A stretch of DNA of 64,000 bases from Comamonas terrae (GTDB lineage: Bacteria > Pseudomonadota > Gammaproteobacteria > Burkholderiales > Burkholderiaceae_C): the NCBI RefSeq assembly GCF_001544075.1, contig NZ_BCNT01000003.1, forward strand, positions 434,001 through 498,000, in the 5' to 3' direction. Below are positions 9,201 to 18,429 of the stretch, piece after piece. The translations under genes were made by a program, and so were the position numbers. Under the pieces are notes generated by a model, which was not told the origin of the DNA, did no database searches, and saw nothing but the letters and a program-made list of their open reading frames with translations. The stretch's first letter is position 1. Each line of letters opens with the position of its first letter.

Positions 9201-9827
9201 ATGCAATTCGTCGCTTTTGAGCGCGCAAAGCAAGGTACGGGTGCGAGCCGCCGTCTGCGTAATTCGGGCAAGACCCCCGGCATCGTTTACGGCGCCGGCG
9301 AAGCCCAGCTGATCGAACTCGATCACAACGCCCTGTGGCACGCCCTGCACAAGGAAGCCTTCCACTCCAGCGTGCTGGACATGGAACTGAACGGTCAAGT
9401 GACCAAGGTGGTGCTGCGCGACGTGCAGTTCCACCCCTTCAAGAAGCTGGTGCAGCACGTTGACTTCCAGCGCGTGGACGCCAACACCAAGGTGCACCTG
9501 AAGGTGCCGCTGCACTTCGAAGGCGTGGAAGAGTCCCCCGCCGTGAAGGCCGAGAAGTGCACCGTCACGCCTCTGATCCACGAACTGGACGTGGTGTGCA
9601 TGCCCGCCCAGCTGCCCGAGTTCATCAAGGTGGACCTGAGCGGCCTGACCTCCAAGTCCGCCCTGGGCCTGCAAGCCCTGAAGCTGCCCAACGGCGTGAA
9701 GGCCGTGGTGCGCGGTTCCAACAAGAACCCCGCCCTGGTGTCCATCAAGCTGCCCGAAGTAGCTCCCGAAGAAGGCGCAGCAGCTGCCGCTCCCGCAGCC
9801 GCTCCCGCCAAGAAGGGCAAGAAGTAA
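9201..9827 (+). CDS. rplY: 50S ribosomal protein L25/Ctc, long form
   Basis: 5S rRNA-binding protein of the general-stress CTC type. At 208 residues it carries the L25 domain (1-95) plus the beta-rich C-terminal TL5 domain, and ends in an Ala/Pro/Lys tail ([19 protein letters not shown]). The start is set by GGAG ten bases before ATG. It stands between prs and pth, the common order in beta-proteobacteria. Flanking hairpins suggest it is a largely monocistronic unit. Confidence 0.96.
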   Translation: MQFVAFERAKQGTGASRRLRNSGKTPGIVYGAGEAQLIELDHNALWHALHKEAFHSSVLDMELNGQVTKVVLRDVQFHPFKKLVQHVDFQRVDANTKVHLKVPLHFEGVEESPAVKAEKCTVTPLIHELDVVCMPAQLPEFIKVDLSGLTSKSALGLQALKLPNGVKAVVRGSNKNPALVSIKLPEVAPEEGAAAAAPAAAPAKKGKK

Positions 9828-9866
9828 TTCTTGCGGTCTTCGGTACGGCGCCCGTCGCCGTACGCC

Positions 9867-9900
9867 ATGCAAAAAGCCCACCTTGGTGGGCTTTTTGCAT
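9867..9900 (+). terminator. Intrinsic terminator after rplY
   Basis: Perfect 16-bp inverted repeat (ATGCAAAAAGCCCACC and its complement) separated by TT, with a T5 run in the right arm. It works in principle in both directions. A second small hairpin (GTACGGCG/CGCCGTAC) lies just upstream at 9843-9862. Confidence 0.9.
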
Positions 9901-9948
9901 GGCGCGCCGACCCTCCTGCGGTCGGCCGCAGCAGCAGATAATCACGCC

Positions 9949-10569
9949 ATGATCAAACTGTTTGTCGGCCTGGGCAATCCCGGCCCGGAATACGAAGACA
10001 CGCGCCACAACGCCGGCTTCTGGTGGATCGATGCGCTGGCGCGCGAGCTCAAGGTCACGCTGGTGCCCGAGCGCAGCTACTGGGGACTGATGGCCCGCAC
10101 CACGGTCAACGGGCAGAACGTCTGGCTGCTGCAGCCCCAGACCTTCATGAACCTCTCGGGCAAGTCGGTCGGCGCGCTGGCGCGCTTTTTCAAGATCCAG
10201 CCCGACGAGATCCTGGTGGTGCACGACGAGCTGGATTTCGAGCCCGGCCAGGTCAAGCTCAAGCGCGGCGGCAGCCATGGCGGGCACAACGGCCTGCGCG
10301 ACATCCATGCCCAGCTGGGTTCGGCCGATTACTGGCGCCTGCGCGTGGGCATAGGCCATCCGGGGCACAAGGGAGAAGTGGCGAACTGGGTGCTCAAGAA
10401 ACCGGCGCCGGACCAGCTCAAGCTGATCGAGGACGGCATTGCCCATTCGCTCAAGGCCTGGCCCGAGCTGGTCGCAGGCCAGATGGACAAGGCCACGCTG
10501 GCCATCCACACCACCAAGCCGCAGCGCCCCAAGCCGCCGCGCAAACCCGAACCTGAAGCAGCGCAGTAA
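9949..10569 (+). CDS. pth: Peptidyl-tRNA hydrolase
   Basis: Recycles peptidyl-tRNA released from stalled ribosomes. The 206-residue product starts at [16 protein letters not shown]; Asn10 and catalytic His20 (TRHNAGF) are in place, as are [18 protein letters not shown] and the [12 protein letters not shown] loop. The C-terminus is a basic Pro-rich tail ([17 protein letters not shown]), longer than in E. coli. Upstream in-frame codons exist, but they would read through the rplY terminator and are rejected. Confidence 0.96.
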   Translation: MIKLFVGLGNPGPEYEDTRHNAGFWWIDALARELKVTLVPERSYWGLMARTTVNGQNVWLLQPQTFMNLSGKSVGALARFFKIQPDEILVVHDELDFEPGQVKLKRGGSHGGHNGLRDIHAQLGSADYWRLRVGIGHPGHKGEVANWVLKKPAPDQLKLIEDGIAHSLKAWPELVAGQMDKATLAIHTTKPQRPKPPRKPEPEAAQ

Positions 10570-10580
10570 CTATTGAAGCA

Positions 10581-10595
10581 ATAGCAGCTTGCGCC
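10581..10595 (+). repeat. Dispersed intergenic repeat, copy
   Basis: ATAGCAGCTTGCGCC in the AT-rich pth-ferredoxin gap (convergent genes), preceded by TATTGAAGCA. Confidence 0.5.
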
Positions 10596-10632
10596 TTCTT
10601 GACATGAATTTCAGAGCGGAAATGAGCTGAAT

Positions 10633-11007
<375 letters not shown>

Positions 11008-11101
11008 CTATGCTGCGCAGGCCGTCCGCGCATGCGCCTGCGGGTTTGCGCCCGCCGATCCGCCTGCCAGCCGTGTTCCCGATGAAACGCTTTCCGAATC
11101 C

Positions 11102-12064
11102 ATGAGCATCTTCCTGCTCAAACGCCTGCTCACGCTGATCGCCACGCTGCTTGGCGCCTCCGCCGTGGTGTTCGCCGTGCTCGAGATCCTGCCCGGCAAT
11201 GCCGCGCAGATGCTGATGGGCCCCGACGCGGCGCCCGAGGCCGTGCAGGCCATGGCCGAGCAGTTGGGCCTGAACCAGCCGGCCTGGACGCGCTACTGGC
11301 AGTGGCTGGCCGGGCTGCTGCAGGGCGACATGGGCACGAGCTATGCCTACGGCTCGCCCGTATCCGGGCTGGTGTGGGAGCGCCTCGCGGTGACCGTGCC
11401 GCTGGCCGTGCTGGCCATGGCCATCACCACGGCGCTGGCGCTGGCCGCTGGCGTGTTCGCGGCCTCGCGCCACAGGCGCTGGGGCGATGTGGGCGTCATG
11501 GGCCTGGCCCAGATCGGCATCGCCATTCCGAATTTCTGGTTCGCCATCCTGCTGATCCTGCTGTTTTCGGTGAAGCTGCAATGGTTCTCGGCCGGAGGCT
11601 TCCCGGGCTGGAGCGAGGCGGACGGCGGCGGCTTCTGGCCCGCGCTGCAGGCCCTGCTGCTGCCCTCCATCGCGCTGGCGGTGGTGCAGGCCGCCATCCT
11701 GGCGCGCATCACGCGCTCGGCCGTGCTGGACGTGCTGCGCGAGGACTTCGTGCGCACCGCGCGCGCCAAGGGCCTGTCGCGCGGCGCCGCGCTGTGGCGC
11801 CACGTGCTGCGCAACGCCATGATTCCCGTGCTCACCGTCATGGGCCTGCAGTTCGCCAACCTGCTGGCCGGCACCATCGTGGTGGAGAACGTGTTCTACC
11901 TGCCGGGCCTGGGCCGGCTGATCTTCCAGTCCATCGCCAACCGCGACCTCATCGTGGTGCGCAACTGCGTGCTGCTGCTCGCGGCCATGGTGGTCATCGT
12001 CAATTTCGTGGTCGACCTGCTCTACGCCGCCATCGACCCGCGCATCCAGGCCAGCGATATATGA
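11102..12064 (+). CDS. Peptide/nickel-type ABC transporter permease (DppB-like)
   Basis: Inner-membrane subunit of a dipeptide/oligopeptide-family importer. 320 residues, six predicted membrane segments, starting MSIFLLKRLLTLIATLLGASAVVF, a DppB-like first helix. The EAA loop (about 215-245) reads DFVRTARAKGLSRGAALWRHVLRNA and ends in the classic LLAGTIVVENVFYLPGLG. The first gene of a five-gene operon, it overlaps the next permease by four bases. The substrate cannot be read from the permease; peptides, glutathione or nickel are all possible for this family. Confidence 0.9.
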   Translation: MSIFLLKRLLTLIATLLGASAVVFAVLEILPGNAAQMLMGPDAAPEAVQAMAEQLGLNQPAWTRYWQWLAGLLQGDMGTSYAYGSPVSGLVWERLAVTVPLAVLAMAITTALALAAGVFAASRHRRWGDVGVMGLAQIGIAIPNFWFAILLILLFSVKLQWFSAGGFPGWSEADGGGFWPALQALLLPSIALAVVQAAILARITRSAVLDVLREDFVRTARAKGLSRGAALWRHVLRNAMIPVLTVMGLQFANLLAGTIVVENVFYLPGLGRLIFQSIANRDLIVVRNCVLLLAAMVVIVNFVVDLLYAAIDPRIQASDI

Positions 12065-12888
12065 GCGTTCGCCTCTCGTCCCATCGCAGCTTCTGGCTGG
12101 GCGCGGTGCTCACCGCACTGCTGATCGCCTGCGCCCTGCTGTCCTTCGCCTGGACGCCCGGCTCCGCCTACGAGATGAACATGGACGCCGCGCTGCAGCC
12201 GCCGGGCAGCCGGCACTGGCTGGGCACGGATGCCTTCGGCCGCGACGTGGCCTCGCAGATCCTGGTCGGCGCGCGCGCCTCCATCGCCGTGGGCCTGATC
12301 GCCGTGGGCATAGGCCTGGCCGCCGGCCTGGCGCTGGGCCTGCTGGCCTCGGCGCGCCGCGGCTGGACGGAGGAGATCATCATGCGGCTGGCGGACTTCA
12401 CCTTCGCCTTCCCCGCCCTGCTCTCGGCCATCATGCTCACGGCCGTGTTCGGCGCCGGCATGGTCAATGCCATCATCGCCATCGGCATCTTCAACATCCC
12501 CACCTTCGCACGCATCACGCGCGCCTCGGCCAATGCCATCTGGGCGCGCGACTATGTGACGGCCGCGCGCGCCTGCGGCAAGAGCCGCACGGCCATCACG
12601 CTGCAGCATGTGCTGCCCAATATCGCCTCGGTGCTCATCGTGCAGGCCACCATACAGTTCGCGCTGGCCATCCTGGCCGAAGCCGCGCTGTCCTACCTGG
12701 GCCTGGGCACGCAGCCGCCCCAGCCGTCCTGGGGCCGCATGCTCAGCGAGGCCCAGACCCTGATGTTCCAGGCGCCGCTGCTGGCGATCTGGCCCGGCCT
12801 GGCGATCGCGCTGTCGGTGCTGGGGCTGAACCTGCTGGGCGACGGCCTGCGCGACCTGCTCGACCCGCGCCTGGCGCGCACGCGCTGA
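12061..12888 (+). CDS. Peptide/nickel-type ABC transporter permease (DppC-like)
   Basis: Second membrane subunit, 275 residues. It has the DppC hallmark HWLGTDAFGRDVASQILVGAR near 58-78, an EAA loop (YVTAARACGKSRTAITLQHVLPN) and LAEAALSYLGLGTQPPQPSWG near the C-terminus. The ATG overlaps the upstream stop (ATGA), so it is translationally coupled. The N-terminus is short compared with DppC but retains the first helix. Confidence 0.9.
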   Translation: MSVRLSSHRSFWLGAVLTALLIACALLSFAWTPGSAYEMNMDAALQPPGSRHWLGTDAFGRDVASQILVGARASIAVGLIAVGIGLAAGLALGLLASARRGWTEEIIMRLADFTFAFPALLSAIMLTAVFGAGMVNAIIAIGIFNIPTFARITRASANAIWARDYVTAARACGKSRTAITLQHVLPNIASVLIVQATIQFALAILAEAALSYLGLGTQPPQPSWGRMLSEAQTLMFQAPLLAIWPGLAIALSVLGLNLLGDGLRDLLDPRLARTR

Positions 12889-12904
12889 CCCCCGGGAAAC
12901 GCCC

Positions 12905-13948
12905 ATGCCCTTGCTGGAAGTCTCCGACCTCACCATCCAACTGCCCACGCGCCGCGGCCTGGTGCAGGCCGTGCGCCATGTGGGCTTTGCGCTGGAGCGC
13001 GGCGCCACGCTGGGCCTGATCGGCGAATCGGGCTGCGGCAAATCGCTGACCGCGCTGGCCCTGATGGGACTGCTGCCCGAACAGGCCCGGGTGAGCGGCA
13101 GCATCCGCCTGGACGGCCAGGAGCTGCTGGGCCTGAGCGAGAGGCGCCTGTGCGCGCTGCGCGGCAACCGCATGGCCATGGTCTTCCAGGAACCCATGAC
13201 GGCGCTGAATCCCTTGCACGGCATAGGCCGCCAGGTGGCCGAGCCGCTGCGCCTGCACCTGGGACTGGGGCGCCGCGCCGCGCAGGCGCGCGCCGTGGAG
13301 TTGCTGGAGCGCGTGGGCATTGCCCAGGCGGCCCAGCGCTTTGGCGAATATCCCCACCAGTTCTCGGGCGGCCAGCGTCAGCGCATCACCATCGCCATGG
13401 CCCTGGCCTGCGGGCCCGACCTGCTGATTGCCGACGAGCCGACCACGGCGCTGGACGTGACCGTGCAGCAGCAGATCCTCGCCCTGCTGCAGGAGCTGGT
13501 GGCCGAGCATTCCATGGCCCTGGTGCTGATCTCGCACGACCTGGGCGTGATCGCGCAGAACGCCGAGCAGCTGCTCGTCATGTACGGCGGCAGCGTGGTG
13601 GAGTCCGGCATGACGGAAGCCGTTTTCAGGCAGCGCGCCCATCCCTATACGCGCGGCCTGTTTGCCGCACGCCCGCAGATGCTGCCGGCGGCGGCGCGGC
13701 CGCCCGGGCACCTGCCGACCATCGCCGGCACCGTGCCCGAGCTGGCCGACCTGCCCGCAGGCTGCCCGTTTGCCGGGCGCTGCGCCTTCACCGCCCAGGC
13801 CTGCTTTGCGCAGGCGCCCGCGCCGCGCCTGCTTCAGGCGCCGGCGGGACCCGCGCCCGCCTCTCTGGCCTTCTGGCGCCAGCCGCATGTCGTGCGCTGC
13901 CTGCGCGACGAGGCCATCCATGCCGGCGCGCCGGAGACTACGCCATGA
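12905..13948 (+). CDS. Peptide ABC transporter ATPase (DppD-like)
   Basis: Cytoplasmic ATPase, 347 residues. Walker A GESGCGKS (about 41-48), signature SGGQRQR (about 157-163), Walker B LLIADEPT (about 176-183) and H-loop LISHD. The C-terminal oligopeptide/dipeptide extension has HPYTRGL and the Cys-containing CPFAGRC segment found in DppD/OppD ATPases. It begins 16 bp after the permease and overlaps the next ATPase by four bases. Confidence 0.92.
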   Translation: MPLLEVSDLTIQLPTRRGLVQAVRHVGFALERGATLGLIGESGCGKSLTALALMGLLPEQARVSGSIRLDGQELLGLSERRLCALRGNRMAMVFQEPMTALNPLHGIGRQVAEPLRLHLGLGRRAAQARAVELLERVGIAQAAQRFGEYPHQFSGGQRQRITIAMALACGPDLLIADEPTTALDVTVQQQILALLQELVAEHSMALVLISHDLGVIAQNAEQLLVMYGGSVVESGMTEAVFRQRAHPYTRGLFAARPQMLPAAARPPGHLPTIAGTVPELADLPAGCPFAGRCAFTAQACFAQAPAPRLLQAPAGPAPASLAFWRQPHVVRCLRDEAIHAGAPETTP

Positions 13949-14784
13949 GCGCCACGCAAAACCTCGCTACCGGCGCGGCCCTGCTCAAGGTGACGGCGCT
14001 CCAGCGCACTTACCAGCTGCCGCGCGCCTCGCTGTGGCGCCCGGCCGCGCAGCTGCATGCCCTGCGCGGCGTGAGCTTTGCGCTGCAGGCCGGCCGCAGT
14101 CTGGGCGTGGTGGGCGAGTCCGGCTCGGGCAAGTCCACGCTGGCGCGCCTGGTCATGGCGCTGGACACGCCCACCGCGGGCTCGGTGGAACTGCTGGGCC
14201 AGGACCTGCACCGCCTGGGCAGCCAGCAGCTGCGCGCCGCGCGCCGCCATTTCCAGATGGTGTTCCAGGACCCCTATGCCTCGCTGGACCCGCGCATGCG
14301 CGTGGAGCGCATCGTTGCCGAGCCACTGGCCCATCTCGGCCCGCCCGATGCGCCTGCCGGCCGCGAGGCCGTGCGCGCCCTGGTGCAGGCCACGCTGGAA
14401 CAGGTGGGGCTGCGCGCCCGGGACCTGGACAAGTATCCGCATGAATTCTCGGGCGGCCAGCGCCAGCGCATCGCGATTGCCCGCGCTCTCGTCACCCGGC
14501 CCCGCCTGATCGTGGCCGACGAGCCGGTCAGCGCGCTCGACGTCTCGGTCCAGGCCCAGGTGCTCAACCTCATGCAGGACCTGCAGCGCGAACTGGGCCT
14601 GTCGTACCTGTTCATCAGCCATGACCTGGCCGTGGTCCAGCACCTGTGCGACGAGGTCATCGTGCTCCACCAGGGCGAGATCGTGGAGCGCGGCGCGCCG
14701 CACAAGCTGTTCCACGCGCCCGGGCATCCGTACACCCAGGCCCTGGTCAGGGCCGTGCCACGCCTGCCCGGCCACATTTTTTGA
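13945..14784 (+). CDS. Peptide ABC transporter ATPase (DppF-like)
   Basis: Second ATPase, 279 residues. Walker A GESGSGKS (about 58-65), signature SGGQRQR, Walker B LIVADEPVSALD and H-loop FISHD. The N-terminus LQRTYQLPR then a short insert before the core is typical of the DppF/OppF subfamily, and the C-terminal HPYTQALVRAVP is the shortened family tail. ATGA overlap with the preceding gene. With its partner it should form the heterodimeric engine of the importer. Confidence 0.92.
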   Translation: MSATQNLATGAALLKVTALQRTYQLPRASLWRPAAQLHALRGVSFALQAGRSLGVVGESGSGKSTLARLVMALDTPTAGSVELLGQDLHRLGSQQLRAARRHFQMVFQDPYASLDPRMRVERIVAEPLAHLGPPDAPAGREAVRALVQATLEQVGLRARDLDKYPHEFSGGQRQRIAIARALVTRPRLIVADEPVSALDVSVQAQVLNLMQDLQRELGLSYLFISHDLAVVQHLCDEVIVLHQGEIVERGAPHKLFHAPGHPYTQALVRAVPRLPGHIF

Positions 14785-14937
14785 ACCCCGGCGACGCCTT
14801 ATTCCCTGTCGGTGCGGGCGCAGCGCTCCGGCTGGTGTAAAAACGCATATGAATACAGGCCCGGCGGCTTTCTTGCCGGAGCCTGCCGCATCCAGAGGCC
14901 ATGCGCTGCGCCTCGCCCCATACGGAGATTTCTGCCG

Positions 14938-16428
14938 ATGTTCAATCGCCGCACCCTGCTGGCCGGCACCGCTGCCGCCAGCCTGCCCCTGCTGTCGTCC
15001 TGGCCCGCGCTGGCCCAGGGCAGGAAGGACAGCGTCACGCTGGCCCTGGTCCTGGAACCGCCGGGCCTGGACCCTACGGCCGGCGCCGCCTCGTCCATCG
15101 CCGAGATCGTGCACTACAACGTCTTCGAGACGCTGACCAAGATCAACGCCGACGGCAGCGTCTCGCCGCTGCTGGCCGAGAGCTGGGAAGTCTCGCCCGA
15201 CCTCAAGACCTACACCTTCCGGCTGCGCAAGGGCGTGAAGTTCCAGAACGGCGAGCCGTTCAACGCGGCGGCCGTCAAGTTCTCGTTCGACCGCGCGTCC
15301 GGCGACAAGAGCACCAACAAGGACAAGCGCACCTTCGCCAACCTGAGCACGCAGGTTTCGGACGAGCACACCGTCGTCATCACCAACAAGGACATCGATC
15401 CCGACTTCCTGTTCGTGCTGGGCCAGGCCACGTCCATCATCGTCGAGCCCAGGAGCGCCGACACCAATGCCACCCGGCCCGTGGGCACGGGCCCCTACCA
15501 GCTGGCCGGCTGGTCCCGCGGAGCCTCGGTCACGCTCGCGGCCTGGCCGGGCTTTCGCGCGCCGCAGAGCCTGCGCATCAGGCGCGCGGTGTTCCGCTTC
15601 ATACCCGACGCGGCGGCCCAGGTGGCCGCGCTGCTGGCCGGCGACGTGGACGCCTTCCCGCGCGTGACGCCGCGCAGCGTGCCGCAGTTCAGGAGCAACC
15701 CGCGCTTCCAGGTGGTGGTGAGCAACTCGCGCGCCAAGACCATTCTGGCCATCAACAACGCGAGAAAGCCTCTGAACGACGTGCGCGTGCGCCGCGCCAT
15801 CGCGGCCGCCATCGACCGCAAGGCCGTGATCGCCGGCGCCGCCGACGGCTACGGCGTGCCCATCGGCAGCTATTACGTGCCCACGGCCTTCGGCTATGTG
15901 GACACCACGGGCATCAACCCCTTCGACGTGGAAAAGGCCAAGGCCCTGCTGTCCGAGGCCGGCATCAAGACGCCGCTCACGCTGACCATGACGCTGCCGC
16001 CCACGCCCTATGCGCGCCAGGGCGGCGAGCTGATCGCCGCCCAGCTGGCCAAGATCGGCATCCAGGCCAGGCTGCAGAACGTGGAATGGGCTCAGTGGCT
16101 GTCGGGCACCTATGGCAACAAGAACTACGACCTGACCATCATCTCCCACGTGGAGCCGTTCGATCTGGGCAACTTTGCCAAGCCCGATTACTACTGGGGC
16201 TACCACTCCCAGGAGTTCAACGAGCTGTTCGAGAAGATCCAGAACACCCCGCGCCCGGCCGACCGCGCGCGCCTGCTCGGCGACGCCCAGCGCCTGCTGG
16301 CCCGGGATTCGGTGCACGGCTTTCTCTACACGCCGCAGTGGGTCACCGTGGCAGACAAGAAGCTGCGCGGGCTGTGGAAGGACATGCCCATCTTCGTCAA
16401 CGACCTGTCCTCCCTGTCCTGGGGATGA
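14938..16428 (+). CDS. Peptide/nickel ABC transporter substrate-binding protein
   Basis: Periplasmic family-5 solute-binding protein, 496 residues. The N-terminus FNRRTLLAG with a following hydrophobic stretch looks Tat-like; cleavage is probably after SWPALA. The mature protein has SBP_bac_5 features: LDPTAGAASSIAEIVHYNVFETL, SWEVSPDLKTYTFRLRKGVKFQNGEPF and PVGTGPYQLAGW. GGAG lies upstream of ATG. It closes the operon 153 bp after the second ATPase, so expression relative to the membrane parts may differ. Ligand unknown. Confidence 0.9.
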   Translation: MFNRRTLLAGTAAASLPLLSSWPALAQGRKDSVTLALVLEPPGLDPTAGAASSIAEIVHYNVFETLTKINADGSVSPLLAESWEVSPDLKTYTFRLRKGVKFQNGEPFNAAAVKFSFDRASGDKSTNKDKRTFANLSTQVSDEHTVVITNKDIDPDFLFVLGQATSIIVEPRSADTNATRPVGTGPYQLAGWSRGASVTLAAWPGFRAPQSLRIRRAVFRFIPDAAAQVAALLAGDVDAFPRVTPRSVPQFRSNPRFQVVVSNSRAKTILAINNARKPLNDVRVRRAIAAAIDRKAVIAGAADGYGVPIGSYYVPTAFGYVDTTGINPFDVEKAKALLSEAGIKTPLTLTMTLPPTPYARQGGELIAAQLAKIGIQARLQNVEWAQWLSGTYGNKNYDLTIISHVEPFDLGNFAKPDYYWGYHSQEFNELFEKIQNTPRPADRARLLGDAQRLLARDSVHGFLYTPQWVTVADKKLRGLWKDMPIFVNDLSSLSWG

Positions 16429-16433
16429 AACTG

Positions 16434-16560
16434 CCCCCCGAGCGGCTCCGCCGCTTCCCCCTCTGCCTACGCGCTATGGGAGGGGGACGATGCCTTCGCC
16501 TGGGCGGCGCCGCCGCGAGACGGCTCTTGCTCGGCATCCCTGGCTGGGGCCACGCCAGTT
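16434..16560 (+). repeat. Comamonadaceae-type GC-rich intergenic element, copy A
   Basis: Begins CCCCCCGAGCGGCTCCGCCG, then a CCCCCT...GGGAGGGGG hairpin and GACGATGCCTTCGCC, ending near GGCTCTTGCTCGGC. It fills the gap between two convergent genes right after a TGA. A second copy in the other orientation lies at 41938-42015. It probably acts as a bidirectional terminator. Confidence 0.6.
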
Positions 16561-16576
16561 GTTGAAGGCGTTTGGT

Positions 16577-17224
16577 TCAGCGCTGGGTTAAAGCCAGCTT
16601 TAGCGCCAGCGCGCCGAACACCGTGGCGGCGATGCGGTTGAGCCAGCGCTGGGCGCGGGCCGAGCGCAGCAGCAGCTCGCCGAACAGGCCCGAGGCGCAG
16701 GCAATGGAGCCGAACACCAGCAGCGCAGCCAGCATGAACACGCAGCCCAGCACGACGACCTGCAGCGCCAGGCTGCCGCGCGCCGGATCGGCGAACTGCG
16801 GCAGAAAGGCCAGGAAGAAGATCAGCACCTTGGGATTGGTGAGGTTCATCACCGTGCCGCGGCCCACCCAGCGCAGGGCCGAGCCCCAGGTGAGCCGGTC
16901 GCGTTCGGACTGCACCTGCACCGGGCCCACGGCGCTGACCGGCGCATGCCATGCGCCCCAGGCCAGGTACAGCAGATAGGCCGCGCCGCACAGCTTGATG
17001 GCCGTGAACAGCAGCGGCGATGCCGCCACCATGGCGGCCAGCCCCAGGGCCACCGCAGCCGTGTGGCCCACGATGCCCAGGCACAGCCCCAGCACCACGC
17101 ACAGGCCCACGCGCCAGCCGCGCTGGGCCGACTGCATGAGCACGAAAAGATTGTCCGGCCCCGGGCTCAGGCCGAGCACGACGGCCACGCCGAAAAACGC
17201 GATCAGGGTCTGCAAGGTGGGCAT
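16577..17224 (-). CDS. LysE/RhtB family amino-acid exporter
   Basis: Inner-membrane exporter, 215 residues with about six membrane helices. The N-terminal family signature GLSPGPDNLFVLMQSAQRG lies at 18-36, and the mid-region has MNLTNPKVLIFFLAFLPQF. Members export basic amino acids, homoserine lactone or related metabolites; the substrate here is unknown. Single gene, convergent with the ABC operon. The next gene upstream on this strand ends 113 bp away across an AT-rich gap. Confidence 0.9.
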   Translation of the reverse strand: MPTLQTLIAFFGVAVVLGLSPGPDNLFVLMQSAQRGWRVGLCVVLGLCLGIVGHTAAVALGLAAMVAASPLLFTAIKLCGAAYLLYLAWGAWHAPVSAVGPVQVQSERDRLTWGSALRWVGRGTVMNLTNPKVLIFFLAFLPQFADPARGSLALQVVVLGCVFMLAALLVFGSIACASGLFGELLLRSARAQRWLNRIAATVFGALALKLALTQR

Positions 17225-17251
17225 GTGGTTCTCTTTGCTGCAATCAATTCA

Positions 17252-17268
17252 ATAGCTGCTTGCGCTGG
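17252..17268 (+). repeat. Dispersed intergenic repeat, copy
   Basis: ATAGCTGCTTGCGCTGG, a near-consensus copy, preceded by AATTCA, between the LysE gene and the small secreted protein. An adjoining inverted pair (AAATGGTTTT.. / ..AAAACCATT) follows at 17284-17310. Confidence 0.55.
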
Positions 17269-17337
17269 CCCATCAATATTTTCAAATGGTTTTCAATGCA
17301 AAACCATTGCCTGAAAGGCACGGCCAGCTCACTTTTT

Positions 17338-17562
17338 TCACTTTCTTGAAGCCATGCGTTTCCGGCAGGCCGGATCGGCAAACGGTCCGTCGTCCAGGCT
17401 CCAGGCCTGGCCCGGCGAGAACTGCTGGCAGCTGAGCGCGCCGTCGAGCTGGCTGCGCCACAGATACCAGGGCGCGGGGGCCGCCTGCGAAGGCAGCGGC
17501 ATCACGGTGACCAGGGCAGCGCACAGGCACAGTGCCCGCCCCGGACGGAATTTCGGCTTCAT
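17338..17562 (-). CDS. Small secreted protein of unknown function
   Basis: A 74-residue product with a clear Sec signal peptide (ALCLCAALVTVMPLPSQA, cut before APAPWYL). The mature 46 residues hold two cysteines (SCQQF and PACRK) that could form a disulfide, and several Trp. Its ATG overlaps the stop of the DUF429 gene by one base (TGATG), so it is probably translated by re-initiation. No family recognised. Confidence 0.6.
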   Translation of the reverse strand: MKPKFRPGRALCLCAALVTVMPLPSQAAPAPWYLWRSQLDGALSCQQFSPGQAWSLDDGPFADPACRKRMASRK

Positions 17563-18425
17563 CAATGGCTTGCTCCCCCCAGTGCGCCTGCGGTGACGAT
17601 CCAGCCCTCCAGCGTATCGCGGCCGGGCGGCAGGCCGTACAGCATATCGCCTTCCTGGCGCCGGCAGGCCGCCCAGCCTGCCTGCAGCAGGCACAGCACG
17701 GCATCGAGCGCATCGGCCTTGGCGTCGTCCTCCAGCGCCCGGCGCTGGGCCTGGGTGAGTTCCAGGCGCAGGCCCAGGCCGGCTCGGCCCTGCTCCAGTG
17801 CGTCGATCAGCTCCTGCCTGGCCTGCCGGCGCTCGGGCGTCTGGCGCGCGGTATCGTCGCTCTTGTAGCTGCGCCGCCCCAGCACGGCGCGCGCCAGCAG
17901 GCCCGGATAGGCTTCGAGCCCCACGCGCGCGGGCGTCTGTTCTGGCGCGGGCTGCAGGCCCGGCAGATGCACGCCGGCCGCCCGCAGCAGCGGCACGCCC
18001 GCATGCAGCATGTAGGCCACGGGCGGATTGACCCATTTCATCGACGGGCTCGAGCCCGCGGGCCCGTCGGTGGCGCGGTGCGCAAACTTGCGGCCCGCGG
18101 GCCGGGCGGCGCAGAAGGCCTTGAACTGTTCGCGAATCTGCGCGCGGCTCAGCCTCGCGTAGTGATCCATGCAGGCCTGCCAGTCCGTGGGCCAGCCCAG
18201 GGTCTCCACCAGCTCGCGCGGCAGGCCGAAAGGCATGTCGAAGCCGCCGATCCATGGCGTATGCCGCTCGTCGGCCAGCCACCGGCCCCAGCTGTCCAGG
18301 GTGGCAAAGCCCAGCAATTCGGCCAGCTGCACGCTGCGCATTTCCGGGCCGAGCCGCCCGCGCGCGATCACGATGGGCTTGCGCCGGCCGGGACTGCTGC
18401 TGAAGTCGCAGCCCAGGATCTGCAT
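17562..18425 (-). CDS. DUF429 family protein (predicted RNase H-like)
   Basis: 287 residues. The N-terminus LGCDFSSSPGRRKPI has the conserved Asp of the RNase H-like fold assigned to DUF429, and the central IGGFDMPFGLPREL and C-terminal DDAKADALDAVLCLLQAGW (acidic residues, helix) fit that family. The biochemical role is not established for the family. It begins 5 bp after the DMT permease stop and is coupled to the small secreted protein downstream, so the three genes probably form one operon. Confidence 0.75.
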   Translation of the reverse strand: MQILGCDFSSSPGRRKPIVIARGRLGPEMRSVQLAELLGFATLDSWGRWLADERHTPWIGGFDMPFGLPRELVETLGWPTDWQACMDHYARLSRAQIREQFKAFCAARPAGRKFAHRATDGPAGSSPSMKWVNPPVAYMLHAGVPLLRAAGVHLPGLQPAPEQTPARVGLEAYPGLLARAVLGRRSYKSDDTARQTPERRQARQELIDALEQGRAGLGLRLELTQAQRRALEDDAKADALDAVLCLLQAGWAACRRQEGDMLYGLPPGRDTLEGWIVTAGALGGASH

Positions 18426-18429
18426 GCCT

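Noticed and set aside
9883-9948. Upstream start of pth at 9883
   Set aside because: It would begin inside the rplY terminator, and the family N-terminus begins at [12 protein letters not shown] (9949).
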